The notes below the pieces were generated by a model. It was given only the letters and a program-made list of their open reading frames with translations. It was not told the origin of the DNA and did not search any database. A stretch of DNA of 64,000 bases from JACPHD01 sp964431805 (GTDB lineage: Bacteria; Patescibacteriota; Patescibacteriia; Patescibacteriales; GWC2-42-12): positions 62,001 to 126,000 of the forward strand of contig CAYSKV010000001.1 in the NCBI GenBank assembly GCA_964431805.1, in the 5' to 3' direction. A program made the translations under genes and the position numbers. Numbering within the stretch: the first letter of the stretch is position 1; each line of letters starts with the position of its first letter. This document shows, in pieces, positions 32,205-40,934 of this stretch.

Positions 32205-32762
32205 ATGACAGAAGAAAAAAAACAACAAGATAACGAAATAAAAGAGGAAGAAAAAATACAATCCATAACTGAAATGGATGAGCCGATTGTTAACACCGGC
32301 AATCCTTTAAATATGGCCGAGGAATTACCAGAAGAAATTAGAAAAAAATTAGAAAAAAGCAAAGAAGATAGAAAAACTAACAAGAAAAAAGGGCGAAAAA
32401 AGAAAGTTGATAAAAAGGTCCCGGTAGGCGTTGCTCACGTTAAAGCGACTTATAATAATACAATCGTTGCTTTATCAGATCTAAGCGGCAATATTATATC
32501 ATGGGCTTCAGCTGGTATGGCTGGTTTCAAGGGGCCAAAAAAATCAACTCCTTATGCCGCTCAGATAATTACTAGAATCGCCGTGGAAAAAGCTAAAGAA
32601 TTTGGCTTAAATGAAGTAAGCGTTATGGTAAAAGGCGTGGGTACTGGCCGCGAGTCAGCGATCAGGGCTTTAAATGCTAACGGTTTAATTATTACTTCAA
32701 TTAAAGATATTACACCTATACCTCATAATGGTTGTAGGCCTAAAAAACCAAGAAGAGTATAA
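32205..32762 (+). CDS. rpsK: 30S ribosomal protein S11 with a charged N-terminal extension
   Basis: The S11 body starts near residue 71 (KVPVGVAHVKATYNNTIVAL) and ends with the normal GCRPKKPRRV. It helps form the platform and the mRNA path. The first 70 residues are an extra segment, acidic in its first half and then lysine-rich (NKKKGRKKKVDKK), where most S11 proteins have about 10 residues. No stop or alternative ATG makes a standard-length start obvious, although Met37 (NMAEELPEE) could be one. The extension is probably disordered. Its role is unknown. Confidence 0.93.
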   Translation: MTEEKKQQDNEIKEEEKIQSITEMDEPIVNTGNPLNMAEELPEEIRKKLEKSKEDRKTNKKKGRKKKVDKKVPVGVAHVKATYNNTIVALSDLSGNIISWASAGMAGFKGPKKSTPYAAQIITRIAVEKAKEFGLNEVSVMVKGVGTGRESAIRALNANGLIITSIKDITPIPHNGCRPKKPRRV

Positions 32763-32773
32763 AATAAATAAAT

Positions 32774-33403
32774 ATGGCAAAATACATAGGAGCAAAATGC
32801 AAATTGTGCCGCAGAGAAGGTGATAAATTAATGTTAAAAGGGGAAAGATGCAGTACGGCTAAATGCGCGATAGTTAAAAGAAACTATCCGCCTGGTCTTC
32901 ATGGTCCAAAAGGACGAGCCAGACAAAGCGGCTACAACATGCAATTAAGGGAAAAGCAAAAAGCTAAGAGAATTTATAATTTAATGGAAAAGCAATTTGC
33001 TTTAAGTTTTTCCAAAGCGATTAAGCAAAAAGGCGAAGCTGGAGAAAATTTAATGAAAATATTGGAAACCAGACTAGATAATGTTATTTATCGTTTAGGT
33101 TTTGCCACTTCAAGAGCAGAGGCTAGAGTTTTAACTAATCATGGTCATTTTACGGTTAATGATGTTAAAGTAAATATTCCTTCATTCAACGTAAAAACTG
33201 GCGATATTATAAAAATTAAGAAAGCGAGCCGCACTAGCAAAAAGTTTGCTAATTTGCCGGAAAAACTTAAAAAAGTAGAAATTCCTGGCTGGCTTAACCT
33301 TGATGTTAAAGATTTAAGCGCTAAAGTTTTAGGTCAACCGACTAAAGAAAATTTTGAATCAAAAATTAACAGCCAAATGATTGTTGAATTCTATTCTAAA
33401 TAA
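32774..33403 (+). CDS. rpsD: 30S ribosomal protein S4
   Basis: A 209-residue primary 16S rRNA-binding protein. The zinc-type N-terminus CKLCRREGDKLMLKGERC is present, followed by NYPPGLHGPKGRARQSGY and the S4 RNA-binding fold with RLDNVIYRLGFATSRAEAR. Length is normal. In many bacteria S4 also represses the operon that contains it, so the leader of infA or the spacer upstream is a candidate site. Confidence 0.97.
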   Translation: MAKYIGAKCKLCRREGDKLMLKGERCSTAKCAIVKRNYPPGLHGPKGRARQSGYNMQLREKQKAKRIYNLMEKQFALSFSKAIKQKGEAGENLMKILETRLDNVIYRLGFATSRAEARVLTNHGHFTVNDVKVNIPSFNVKTGDIIKIKKASRTSKKFANLPEKLKKVEIPGWLNLDVKDLSAKVLGQPTKENFESKINSQMIVEFYSK

Positions 33404-33424
33404 TAATATTTTAAAATAAACAAT

Positions 33425-34234
33425 ATGGAAAAAATAGCCTTGCCTCAAAAAATAGAATTTGTTAAAGGTTCGGGAGCGAACAATAAACAAATTATTATTG
33501 AGCCATGTTATCCAGGTTATGGCGCGACTATCGGCAACGCTTTAAGGAGGGTATTGTTATCTTCTTTGCCCGGAGCCGCTGTTGTTGGCGTAAAAATTAA
33601 AGACGCTAACCACGAGTTTATGACTTTGCCACATGTTAAGGAAGATATTTTAGAACTTGTTTTAAATTTAAAAAAATTGCGCTTAAAAGTTTTTAGCGAT
33701 GAAATCGTAAGAATTGAACTTGATGCTAGGGGAGAAAAAGAAGTTAAAGCTTCTGATATAAAGAAAAATAGTTTAGTTGAAATAGCTAATCCTGATTTAG
33801 TCTTAGGCCATATTACCGATATGGCCGGTAGCCTAAGTATGGAAATTTTCGTTTCTCAAGGTTCAGGCTATGTAACTGTTGAAAGTAGAGAAGGCGCTAA
33901 AAATGAAATCGGCTACATTGAAATGGATTCAATTTTTTCTCCGATTTTAGCGGTTGGCGTAAATATTGAAAATGTTCGTATCGGAAAAATGACAAACTGG
34001 GATAAATTAGTTTTAGATTTAACCACTGACGGCACCATAACTCCCGAAGAAGCTTTTTATAAATCAGTTGATATTTTGATAGGCCAATTTAATGCTTTAG
34101 TTAAAAAAACTGACAAAAAAGAAGTGGTGGAAGAAAAAGAAGAAAAAACCGAAGTTGAAGAGGTTGAGGAAGAGACAGAAGAAGCTGAAGAAGACAAAAA
34201 ATCTAAAAAAAGAGGTAGACCAAAGAAAAATTAA
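33425..34234 (+). CDS. rpoA: RNA polymerase alpha subunit without C-terminal domain, AT-hook-like tail
   Basis: The N-terminal dimerisation and assembly domain (about 1-228) is complete, with GYGATIGNALRRVLLSSLPG near 31-50 and TDGTITPEEAF at 201-211. The protein then leaves the family plan. Instead of the helical C-terminal domain that binds UP-element DNA and activators, it has about 30 mostly glutamate and lysine residues, ending KKSKKRGRPKKN. RGRP (263-266) with basic flanks is the core of an AT-hook, a minor-groove AT-binding motif. Total length is 269 against about 315-330. The tail could restore DNA contact upstream of promoters in this AT-rich genome. That is inference. Confidence 0.95.
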   Translation: MEKIALPQKIEFVKGSGANNKQIIIEPCYPGYGATIGNALRRVLLSSLPGAAVVGVKIKDANHEFMTLPHVKEDILELVLNLKKLRLKVFSDEIVRIELDARGEKEVKASDIKKNSLVEIANPDLVLGHITDMAGSLSMEIFVSQGSGYVTVESREGAKNEIGYIEMDSIFSPILAVGVNIENVRIGKMTNWDKLVLDLTTDGTITPEEAFYKSVDILIGQFNALVKKTDKKEVVEEKEEKTEVEEVEEETEEAEEDKKSKKRGRPKKN

Positions 34235-34247
34235 TTAGATTCAATAT

Positions 34248-34598
34248 ATGAGACATAGAGTAAAAGGAAAAAAATTAGATAGAAAAAAAGCGCCGAGAGA
34301 AGCCATGTTAAAAAATCTAGCTTCAAGTATTATTATTTATGAAAAAGTTAAAACTACCGAAGCTAAAGCCAAGGCGGTAAAACCGCTGCTTGAAAAAGTT
34401 ATTACTACGGCGATAAAGGGTGATTTAGCCAGCCGACGCGAATTAATAAAAATTCTACCCCAAAAAATGGCAATAAAAAAGGTTATGGAAATTTTAGCTG
34501 TTAGATATAAGGCAAGGCATGGCGGTTATTCAAGAATTGTAAAATTAGGCAAAAGAATTGGCGATAACGCGAGTGTGGTACAAATTGAATTAGTCTAA
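34248..34598 (+). CDS. rplQ: 50S ribosomal protein L17
   Basis: A 116-residue protein beginning MRHRVKGKKLDRKKAPREAM and containing LASSIIIYEKVKTTEAKAKA, both family signatures. The C-terminus GGYSRIVKLGKRIGDNASVV is standard. It follows rpoA by 13 bases, the usual arrangement. Confidence 0.97.
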   Translation: MRHRVKGKKLDRKKAPREAMLKNLASSIIIYEKVKTTEAKAKAVKPLLEKVITTAIKGDLASRRELIKILPQKMAIKKVMEILAVRYKARHGGYSRIVKLGKRIGDNASVVQIELV

Positions 34599-34624
34599 AG
34601 TCCTTAAAAACTTTTAAAAATACT

Positions 34625-34972
34625 ATGATAAAAATAGAAAGAAAACTTCATAAAATTGACGCCAAAGATAAATCTATTGGTAGATTAGCTACGCAAATAG
34701 CTTTAATTTTACGAGGCAAAAATAAAGCTGAGTATTTACCTCATTTAGATATGGGCGATATGGTTCAAGTAGTAAATATAGATAAAATTAAATTCACCGG
34801 TAAAAAAATTGAACAAAAAAAGTATTATAAATATTCTGGTTACCCGGGCGGTTTAAAAACTAAAAAAATAATTGATTTAAAACCGGCTGATGTTTTAAAA
34901 AGAGCGGTTAGAGATATGCTACCGCCAACTAAACATAGAGTAAACATGCTAAAAAGATTAATCATAAATTAA
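34625..34972 (+). CDS. rplM: 50S ribosomal protein L13, short form
   Basis: The 115-residue protein has KIDAKDKSIGRLATQIALIL at the N-terminus, RGKNKAEYLPHLDMGDMV and KYSGYPGGLK, all L13 signatures. It ends after MLKRLIIN, about 25 residues before most bacterial L13 proteins. The shortened form is in keeping with reduced CPR ribosomal proteins. The stop is one base from the rpsI start. Confidence 0.95.
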   Translation: MIKIERKLHKIDAKDKSIGRLATQIALILRGKNKAEYLPHLDMGDMVQVVNIDKIKFTGKKIEQKKYYKYSGYPGGLKTKKIIDLKPADVLKRAVRDMLPPTKHRVNMLKRLIIN

Positions 34973-34973
34973 T

Positions 34974-35393
34974 ATGACAGCAACAGAAGCTACAAAATTT
35001 AAAGGAAAATTTACTAACACAATCGGCCGAAGAAAAACTTCAACCGCTCGAGTTAGGCTTTATAAAAACGGCGAGGGTTTAATTATTGTTAATGGGATGG
35101 AAGCTAATAAATATTTTTCAGAAGAAGACTTATTTTCGATCATTAACCAACCGTTAAAATTAGCTGGCTTAACTAAAGATTTTAATATATCAATTAATAT
35201 CGCTGGCGGCGGTAAAAAAGGCCAAGCCGAAGCTGTACGACATGGTATTGCTCGCGCTTTGCTTGAATTTAACCCTGAATTAAGGGCCTCGTTTAAAGTA
35301 AAAGGCTGGATTATGAGAGACGCCAGAAAAAAAGAGAGAAAGAAACCGGGCCTGAAGAAAGCTCGCCGAGCGCCGCAATGGGCAAAGAGATAA
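34974..35393 (+). CDS. rpsI: 30S ribosomal protein S9
   Basis: A 139-residue protein with GRRKTSTARVRLYKNGEG, the GGGKKGQAEAVRHGIARALL core and C-terminus KKARRAPQWAKR. The last residues usually reach the P-site tRNA; the end here is KR as expected. Last gene of the ribosomal operon, followed by a terminator. Confidence 0.97.
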   Translation: MTATEATKFKGKFTNTIGRRKTSTARVRLYKNGEGLIIVNGMEANKYFSEEDLFSIINQPLKLAGLTKDFNISINIAGGGKKGQAEAVRHGIARALLEFNPELRASFKVKGWIMRDARKKERKKPGLKKARRAPQWAKR

Positions 35394-35417
35394 AATTATT
35401 ATAGATATCACATTAAT

Positions 35418-35443
35418 AAAACTCCGAAAATCATCGGAGTTTT
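35418..35443 (+). terminator. Terminator of the ribosomal operon
   Basis: AAAACTCCG (35418-35426) pairs with CGGAGTTTT (35435-35443), followed by ATTTTTTATT. Confidence 0.88.
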
Positions 35444-35463
35444 ATTTTTTATTAAAAATAAGC

Positions 35464-35545
35464 TATAATATACACATAATTTACCCGCACACTTACGATA
35501 ATTATTGATTTTATTGTGCGGAAGATTTATTAATAAGTGCGCCGG
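35464..35545 (+). promoter_or_regulatory. Promoter and structured leader of the flippase gene (copy B)
   Basis: TATAAT lies at 35464-35469; no good -35 box is seen. The predicted start is near 35476. S1 is TTACCCGCACACTTA (35481-35495). S2 TGTGCGG (35515-35521) pairs with CCGCACA of S1 (7 bp). S3 TAAGTGCGCCGG (35534-35545), ending three bases before the ATG, pairs with CACTTA and then, with mismatches, GC and CC of S1. The layout equals copy A, but the sequences differ and pairing is kept. Confidence 0.55.
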
Positions 35546-35548
35546 TTT

Positions 35549-36994
35549 ATGACTGAAAAAATTACTAACATTGCTAAAAATACTTCTTATTTTACTTTAG
35601 CTTTGGTGCTACAAAAAATAATATCTTTTACTTATTTTGTTTTAATCGCTCGCGCTATCGGCCCGGCTGATTTAGGCAAATACTATTTTGCGATTTCTTT
35701 TACTTCTATCTTCGGAATTTTTATTGATATCGGCCAATCTAATGTTTTAACTAGGGAAGTGGCTAAACATCCGGATGACACCGGGAAACTCCTTAGCTCA
35801 GTTTTTTTAATTAAACTGCCCTTAGCCTTAGTTTCAATTTTGGCAGTTTTTGGCATTATTCATTTTTCTTCTTATCCCGAAATAACTCGCCAATTGGTTT
35901 ATCTCTCAATGTTTTGCATGGCGTTAGACTCTTTTACTTTAACTTTTTTTGCAGTCAGCCGAGGTTTTCATAATTTAAAATATGAAAGCATTTCTTCCAT
36001 TATTTTTCAATCAATCGTTTTTATTGTAGTTTTAGCTGTTTTAAAATTTGACTTAGGGTTAGTTTGGTTAATGATGTCTTTAGTTTTAGCAAGCCTGTAC
36101 AATTTTGTCTTTTCATTTTACATTTTAAAAAAGAAATGGGGGCTTAAAATTAATTGGCGACCAGACAAGATATTAATAAAAAATATATTGCTACTATCTT
36201 TGCCTTTCGCCGTTTATGCGATTTTCCAAAGAGTTTATATGTACCTTGATTCGGTTTTATTGTCATTTTTGGCCGGCGATCATCAAGTCGGCGTTTATCA
36301 AATCCCTTTTAAAATTATTTTTGCTTTGCAATTTTTACCCTTAGCTTTTGTAGCTTCGCTTTTCCCAGCCTTAAGTTCTTATTGGCATAATAACCGCGAG
36401 CAGCTTTCTATAACTTTTGAACGCGCCATGAATTATTTAATTATTATTTCATTGCCGGTTTCGGTCGGCGGTATAATTTTAGCTGATAAAATAATTATCA
36501 TTTTTAAAAGCGGTTTTTCTGACGCGATTTTACCTTTGCAAATAACTATGGCGGCGGCTATTTTTATGTTTTTAAATTTTCCGGTCGGCTCTTTATTGAA
36601 TGCCTGTGATCGTCAAAATAGAAATACTATAAATATGGGCTTGACTCTAGTCGCGAGCGTTATCCTAAACTTAATTTTAATACCCCGCTATCAGGCGGTC
36701 GGCGCCAGTCTAACCGCGCTATTAACTAATTTATTTATGTTTATTTTAGGTATGATAGTAGTGCCGCAAATTTCTAAATATGACTATAAAAAAATAATAA
36801 TCATGTTATTTAAATCTTTCTTGGCGGTAGTGGTTATGGGTTTAGTTGGTTATTATTTAAAAAATCAAATAAATCTTATTTTAACAATTTTATTAGCCGG
36901 CATTAGTTATTTTATCGCTTTATATATTTTTAAAGGTTTTAATAAATCTGATATTTTAAGTATTTATCAATCTTTTAGTAAAAACAAGGCATGA
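35549..36994 (+). CDS. Wzx-type polysaccharide flippase
   Basis: A 481-residue member of the MATE-like polysaccharide export superfamily with about 14 membrane helices. The N-terminus KNTSYFTLALVLQKIISF and the segment IARAIGPADLGKYYFAISFT are typical. It flips undecaprenyl-linked repeat units across the membrane. A GTG at 35537 is in frame, but the ATG at 35549 is preferred because 35534-35545 is part of the leader stem. It starts a four-gene unit with GT4, GT2 and O-antigen ligase, joined by 4-base overlaps. Confidence 0.87.
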   Translation: MTEKITNIAKNTSYFTLALVLQKIISFTYFVLIARAIGPADLGKYYFAISFTSIFGIFIDIGQSNVLTREVAKHPDDTGKLLSSVFLIKLPLALVSILAVFGIIHFSSYPEITRQLVYLSMFCMALDSFTLTFFAVSRGFHNLKYESISSIIFQSIVFIVVLAVLKFDLGLVWLMMSLVLASLYNFVFSFYILKKKWGLKINWRPDKILIKNILLLSLPFAVYAIFQRVYMYLDSVLLSFLAGDHQVGVYQIPFKIIFALQFLPLAFVASLFPALSSYWHNNREQLSITFERAMNYLIIISLPVSVGGIILADKIIIIFKSGFSDAILPLQITMAAAIFMFLNFPVGSLLNACDRQNRNTINMGLTLVASVILNLILIPRYQAVGASLTALLTNLFMFILGMIVVPQISKYDYKKIIIMLFKSFLAVVVMGLVGYYLKNQINLILTILLAGISYFIALYIFKGFNKSDILSIYQSFSKNKA

Positions 36995-38055
36995 AAACTC
37001 TACTTTTTACATTAGAATATCCGCCTTTCCATGGCGGCGTTGCTAATTACTACGGTAATTTAGTTAAATATTGGCCTAAGCCTAATGAAATTTTTGTGCT
37101 TAATAATAGCGACGGTCGTTTAGTTAATGAAAAGTTCCCGTTACTTAAATGGTCGCCGGCATGTTTTTCTTTGCGCAAAAAAATAAGACAAGAAAAAATT
37201 GACCATGTTTTAATCGGTCAAATTTTACCTTTAGGGACGGCTGCATTAATTTACTCAAAATTTTATAAAATAAAATATTCTATTTTTCTTCATGGCATGG
37301 ATTTATCTTGCGCCGTTAAAAGCCCAAGAAAAAAATGGCTAACCGGAAAAATTCTAAAAAACGCTAACAAAATAATTTGCGTTAATAGTTATGTGGCCGA
37401 TTTAGCTAGACAAATTTTTCCCGATATAAAATATAAAATTATCGTAGTTAACCCAGGCATAAATACCGACGCCAAAGATAACGCGCAACAAACTATACAA
37501 CTAAAAGAAAAATATCATTTAGAAAATAAAATGGTTTTATTATCCGTCGGCAGATTAGTTAAACGCAAAGGTTTTGATATGGTGGTTGATTGTTTGCCAA
37601 AAATATTAGAAAAAATTCCTAATTTAATTTATGTGATGATTGGCGATGGGCCTGAATTAAAAAATTATCAATCAAAAAATAATGTTTTAATTATTAATAA
37701 TGCATCCGACCAAGAAAGAGATTCATGGTATAATTTATGTGACATTTTCATTATGCCATCAAGAAATATCAACGGAGATTTTGAAGGCTTTGGCATTGTT
37801 TATTTAGAGGCTAACTTAGCCGGTAAACCGGTAATCGCTGGTAAAAGCGGAGGAATTAGCGATGCTGTAATAGATGGTTTAAATGGTTTATTAGTTGATC
37901 CTTTAAGTTCTGACCAAATTGTCTCAGCTATTATTAAGCTAGCCCAAGACCAAGCTTTAAGGCAAAAATTGGGCGGGCAAGGCAAAGCGCGCGCAATCGA
38001 TGATTTTAATTGGCCTAAGCAAACTAACAAAATATATAATTTTCTTATTTTATGA
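36991..38055 (+). CDS. Family 4 glycosyltransferase
   Basis: A 354-residue GT-B enzyme, MKTLLFTLEYPPFHGGVANY at the start. The donor domain has LLSVGRLVKRKGFD and a modified motif, DFEGFGIVYLEANLAGKPV, where E-x7-E is kept. The start codon overlaps the flippase stop by four bases and its end overlaps the next GT2 by four bases, so translation is coupled. It builds the repeat unit exported by the flippase. Confidence 0.86.
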   Translation: MKTLLFTLEYPPFHGGVANYYGNLVKYWPKPNEIFVLNNSDGRLVNEKFPLLKWSPACFSLRKKIRQEKIDHVLIGQILPLGTAALIYSKFYKIKYSIFLHGMDLSCAVKSPRKKWLTGKILKNANKIICVNSYVADLARQIFPDIKYKIIVVNPGINTDAKDNAQQTIQLKEKYHLENKMVLLSVGRLVKRKGFDMVVDCLPKILEKIPNLIYVMIGDGPELKNYQSKNNVLIINNASDQERDSWYNLCDIFIMPSRNINGDFEGFGIVYLEANLAGKPVIAGKSGGISDAVIDGLNGLLVDPLSSDQIVSAIIKLAQDQALRQKLGGQGKARAIDDFNWPKQTNKIYNFLIL

Positions 38056-38744
38056 TAAGCATTATCATACCTACCTACAATCAAGCCGAACATTTAGCTA
38101 ATTGTTTAGCTAGTATTAAAAAACAAACCCACGATAATTATGAAATTATTATAATTAACGACGGCTCAACAGATAATATTATAAAAATAATTGAAAAATT
38201 TAAAAAGATTTTCGGCTTAAAATTATCTTATTTTGAGCAAGAAAACAGGGGAGCTAATGCGGCCAGAAATAGGGGCGCTAAACTAGCTAAAGGAGAGTAC
38301 ATAATTTTTTGCGATGCTGATGTTGTTATGGAATCGACTATGCTTGAGTTAATGTTAAAAACTTTAAAAGATAATCCGAACGCTAGTTTTTGCTATTCAT
38401 CATTTTTTTGGGGTCATAAAAAATTTAAACTCTGGCCTTATGATACATCACGACTTAAACAAATGCCATGCATTAACATTAACTCTTTAATAAAAAAGGG
38501 GCATTTCCCCGGCTTTGATGAAACTTTAAAAAAATTTCAAGAGTGGGATCTTTGGCTTACCATGCTTAGAGAAAATCATACTGGCGTTTGGGTTGACAAA
38601 ACATTATATAGAGTTGCCGTCGGCGGCACGCAGACTATGAGCAACTGGCTGCCATCTTTCGCTTATAGATTATTTCCCTTTTTGCCAGCAGTAAAAAAAT
38701 ATAATCAAGCCATGGGCATAATTAAAAAAAAGCATAACTTATAA
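38052..38744 (+). CDS. Family 2 glycosyltransferase
   Basis: A 230-residue GT-A enzyme with ISIIIPTYNQAEHLANCL, INDGSTDNI and the metal site IIFCDADVVME. WDLWLTML provides the W-D-x-x-x acceptor-side motif of this family. No membrane helix is present. It is part of the coupled flippase-GT4-GT2-ligase unit. Confidence 0.87.
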   Translation: MISIIIPTYNQAEHLANCLASIKKQTHDNYEIIIINDGSTDNIIKIIEKFKKIFGLKLSYFEQENRGANAARNRGAKLAKGEYIIFCDADVVMESTMLELMLKTLKDNPNASFCYSSFFWGHKKFKLWPYDTSRLKQMPCININSLIKKGHFPGFDETLKKFQEWDLWLTMLRENHTGVWVDKTLYRVAVGGTQTMSNWLPSFAYRLFPFLPAVKKYNQAMGIIKKKHNL

Positions 38745-38747
38745 ATC

Positions 38748-40247
38748 ATGCTTAACCAATTAATAAATAATAAAATTATTAGAAATACATTTTTATTTAT
38801 AATTTTAGCCGAAGCGCTATCGTTTTTAGGTTACTATTATCAAATAATTAATTCTATCGCATTTTTTGCTATAGCAATTTTAGTTCTAGTTTTATCATTA
38901 TACCGCTTGGAATATGGCCTGTTTGTTCTTTTAACCGAACTTTTAATCGGCTCTTTTGGTTATTTACTTTATTTTGAAACCGGCGGTTTAAAAATTTCTA
39001 TTCGCATCGCGCTTTGGCTAATTATTATGTCGGTTTGGTTAGCTAAAGAAACTATTAAATTTATAAAAACTAAAAAGATAGAATTAGATTTTTTCCGTTC
39101 GTCTTATTTATTTTATTTTTTAGCTTTATTTATTTTTATCGTTTTTGGCATGATAAACGGATTTTTAAAAAATAACTCCCTAAATAACATCTTCTTTGAT
39201 TCTAACAACTGGCTTTATTTTTCGCTGATTTTTCCAGTTTTCTCTGTTTTAAAAAACGACGATAATATAAAAACCGTTAAACAAATATTTTTAGTATCTA
39301 TAAGTTGGCTTAGCATAAAAACGATTATTTTAGCCTATATTTTTTCACATAGCTTTAATTTCTTTATTTTAGATCTTTATCTCTGGGTGCGCCGTAGCGG
39401 AGTAGGGGAAATAACTCAAGTTATCCCGGGGTTTAGCCGAATATTTATGCAATCTCATATTTTTATTTTAATGGGATTTTTTATTTTACTGTTTTATTTA
39501 TTAAAAAATTTAAAAGAAAAGCCAGCTACTTTAAATAAGGAAAATTTTGCCTTAATTGGATTTAGCACTTTACTTTTGTCAACTATTATAATTAGTTTTT
39601 CCAGAAGTTTTTGGCTAGGGCTGGTGACTGGAGCAATATTTATCTTACTGATAGTTATTACAAAATTAAAAATCGGTTTTAAAAAATTTATTGTTTTTAA
39701 TTCGATAATCGCGCTGACTATTATTTTAAGTTTGATTTTAACTCTATTAATTATAAAATTTCCTTACCCAAAACCGGCAGGTAATTTTGACGCCGCTAAT
39801 TTACTAAGTGAAAGAGCCACTCAAATTACTAATGAAGCTGGCGCTTCTTCAAGGTGGCAACTACTGCCTGAGCTATGGCAAAAAATTAAACTTGGGCCGA
39901 TTTTAGGACGAGGCTTCGGCGCTACCGTAACTTACAAAAGTAATGACCCCAGAGTTTTAGCGACGAATTATGGAGGCGAATATACGACTTATGCCTTTGA
40001 ATGGGGTTGGTTTGATATTTGGCTAAAACTTGGAATTTTAGGTTTATTAGGATATCTAATTTTACTTACTAAAATTATTTTTGATAGTTTAAAAATTAAT
40101 TCTTATCTTTCTTTATCGCTCGCCACAGGTTTAATTTTAATATTGTCAGTTAACATGTTTAGTCCATATGCCAATCATCCTTTAGGCATAGGCTATTTAA
40201 TAATCGCGGCAGTAATGATGGAAAATTTAAAAACACCCTTGCGCTAA
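38748..40247 (+). CDS. O-antigen ligase/polymerase-like membrane protein
   Basis: A 499-residue protein with 11-12 membrane helices. The large extracytoplasmic loop (about 335-420) includes WQLLPELWQKIKLGPILGRG, typical of the Wzy_C family, and SRSFWLGLVTG lies on the helix before it. Such enzymes polymerise or attach glycan units on the outer face. The gene is three bases after the GT2 gene and completes the cluster. Confidence 0.8.
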   Translation: MLNQLINNKIIRNTFLFIILAEALSFLGYYYQIINSIAFFAIAILVLVLSLYRLEYGLFVLLTELLIGSFGYLLYFETGGLKISIRIALWLIIMSVWLAKETIKFIKTKKIELDFFRSSYLFYFLALFIFIVFGMINGFLKNNSLNNIFFDSNNWLYFSLIFPVFSVLKNDDNIKTVKQIFLVSISWLSIKTIILAYIFSHSFNFFILDLYLWVRRSGVGEITQVIPGFSRIFMQSHIFILMGFFILLFYLLKNLKEKPATLNKENFALIGFSTLLLSTIIISFSRSFWLGLVTGAIFILLIVITKLKIGFKKFIVFNSIIALTIILSLILTLLIIKFPYPKPAGNFDAANLLSERATQITNEAGASSRWQLLPELWQKIKLGPILGRGFGATVTYKSNDPRVLATNYGGEYTTYAFEWGWFDIWLKLGILGLLGYLILLTKIIFDSLKINSYLSLSLATGLILILSVNMFSPYANHPLGIGYLIIAAVMMENLKTPLR

Positions 40248-40293
40248 TTTTAAATATCCTGTATATTATAGATTATGTAAATTTAATAAATCT

Positions 40294-40315
40294 TCGCGAC
40301 TTTTTAAAAACGCGA
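40294..40315 (+). promoter_or_regulatory. Hairpin in the leader of greA
   Basis: TCGCG (40294-40298) pairs with CGCGA (40311-40315) around an ACTTTTTAAAAA loop. It lies 16 bases before the greA ATG and after a possible -10 box TATTAT near 40264. The role is unknown. Confidence 0.35.
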
Positions 40316-40331
40316 CGATAAATAAAAAATT

Positions 40332-40790
40332 ATGCCTGATCAAATTATCTCCCAAGAAGGCTATGATAAATTAAAAAAAGAACTTGACGATAGAATTAAT
40401 ATCAAAAGATTAGAAATTGCCAGCCGCATTGAAACGGCCAAAGAACTCGGCGATTTAAGCGAAAACGCCGAATATGCCGAAGCTAAAGATGAACAAGCTT
40501 TTAACGACGGGAGAATAGGCGAGCTAACGGCTTTATTAAAAAATGTTACAGTAGTACAAAATAATGGCGATAAGCATAAAATCGGCATGGGTTCAAAAGT
40601 AACCGCTGTGGCCGAAGGCAAAACCAAAGAATTCACAATTGTAAGTTTTAATGAAGCTAACCCGACCGAAGGTAAAATCTCTAATGAATCGCCTCTAGGC
40701 GTAGCTTTTATCGGAAAAAAGAAAGGCGAAAAAATAACGGTTACTACCCCTCGCGGTAACATAATTTACGAGATTTTAAGCGTTAAATAA
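40332..40790 (+). CDS. greA: Transcription elongation factor GreA
   Basis: Rescues backtracked RNA polymerase by stimulating transcript cleavage. The 152 residues include an N-terminal coiled coil with the tip acidic residues (KELGDLSENAEYAEAKDEQ, near residues 37-55) and a C-terminal FKBP-like domain (ISNESPLGVAFIGKKKGEKI). Length is slightly short but normal. It is a single-gene unit ended by a terminator. Confidence 0.95.
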   Translation: MPDQIISQEGYDKLKKELDDRINIKRLEIASRIETAKELGDLSENAEYAEAKDEQAFNDGRIGELTALLKNVTVVQNNGDKHKIGMGSKVTAVAEGKTKEFTIVSFNEANPTEGKISNESPLGVAFIGKKKGEKITVTTPRGNIIYEILSVK

Positions 40791-40806
40791 AAATATAGTG
40801 CTCTAA

Positions 40807-40835
40807 AATAAGCTTTAAAATAAGCTTATTTTTTT
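40807..40835 (+). terminator. Terminator after greA
   Basis: AATAAGCTT (40807-40815) pairs with AAGCTTATT (40822-40830), followed by TTTTT. A second hairpin, TCCCATA with TATGGGA (40838-40864), lies directly upstream of the lysS promoter. Confidence 0.8.
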
Positions 40836-40870
40836 ATTCCCATATTTAACTTCTAAGTATGGGATAAATT

Positions 40871-40899
40871 TTGACTTTTAGCTTAAATTGGGGTAAAAT
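40871..40899 (+). promoter_or_regulatory. Promoter of lysS
   Basis: TTGACT (40871-40876), a 17-base spacer, TAAAAT (40894-40899). The ATG is at 40935. Confidence 0.75.
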
Positions 40900-40934
40900 A
40901 TTATCATTAATCAAAAAATAAATTAAAGCATAAT

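Noticed and set aside
34599..34624. CCTTAAAAACTTTTAAAAATACT between rplQ and rplM as a sixth intergenic element
   Set aside because: Only the first few bases resemble hairpin 1; the second hairpin and loop are absent. It may be a remnant but cannot be supported.
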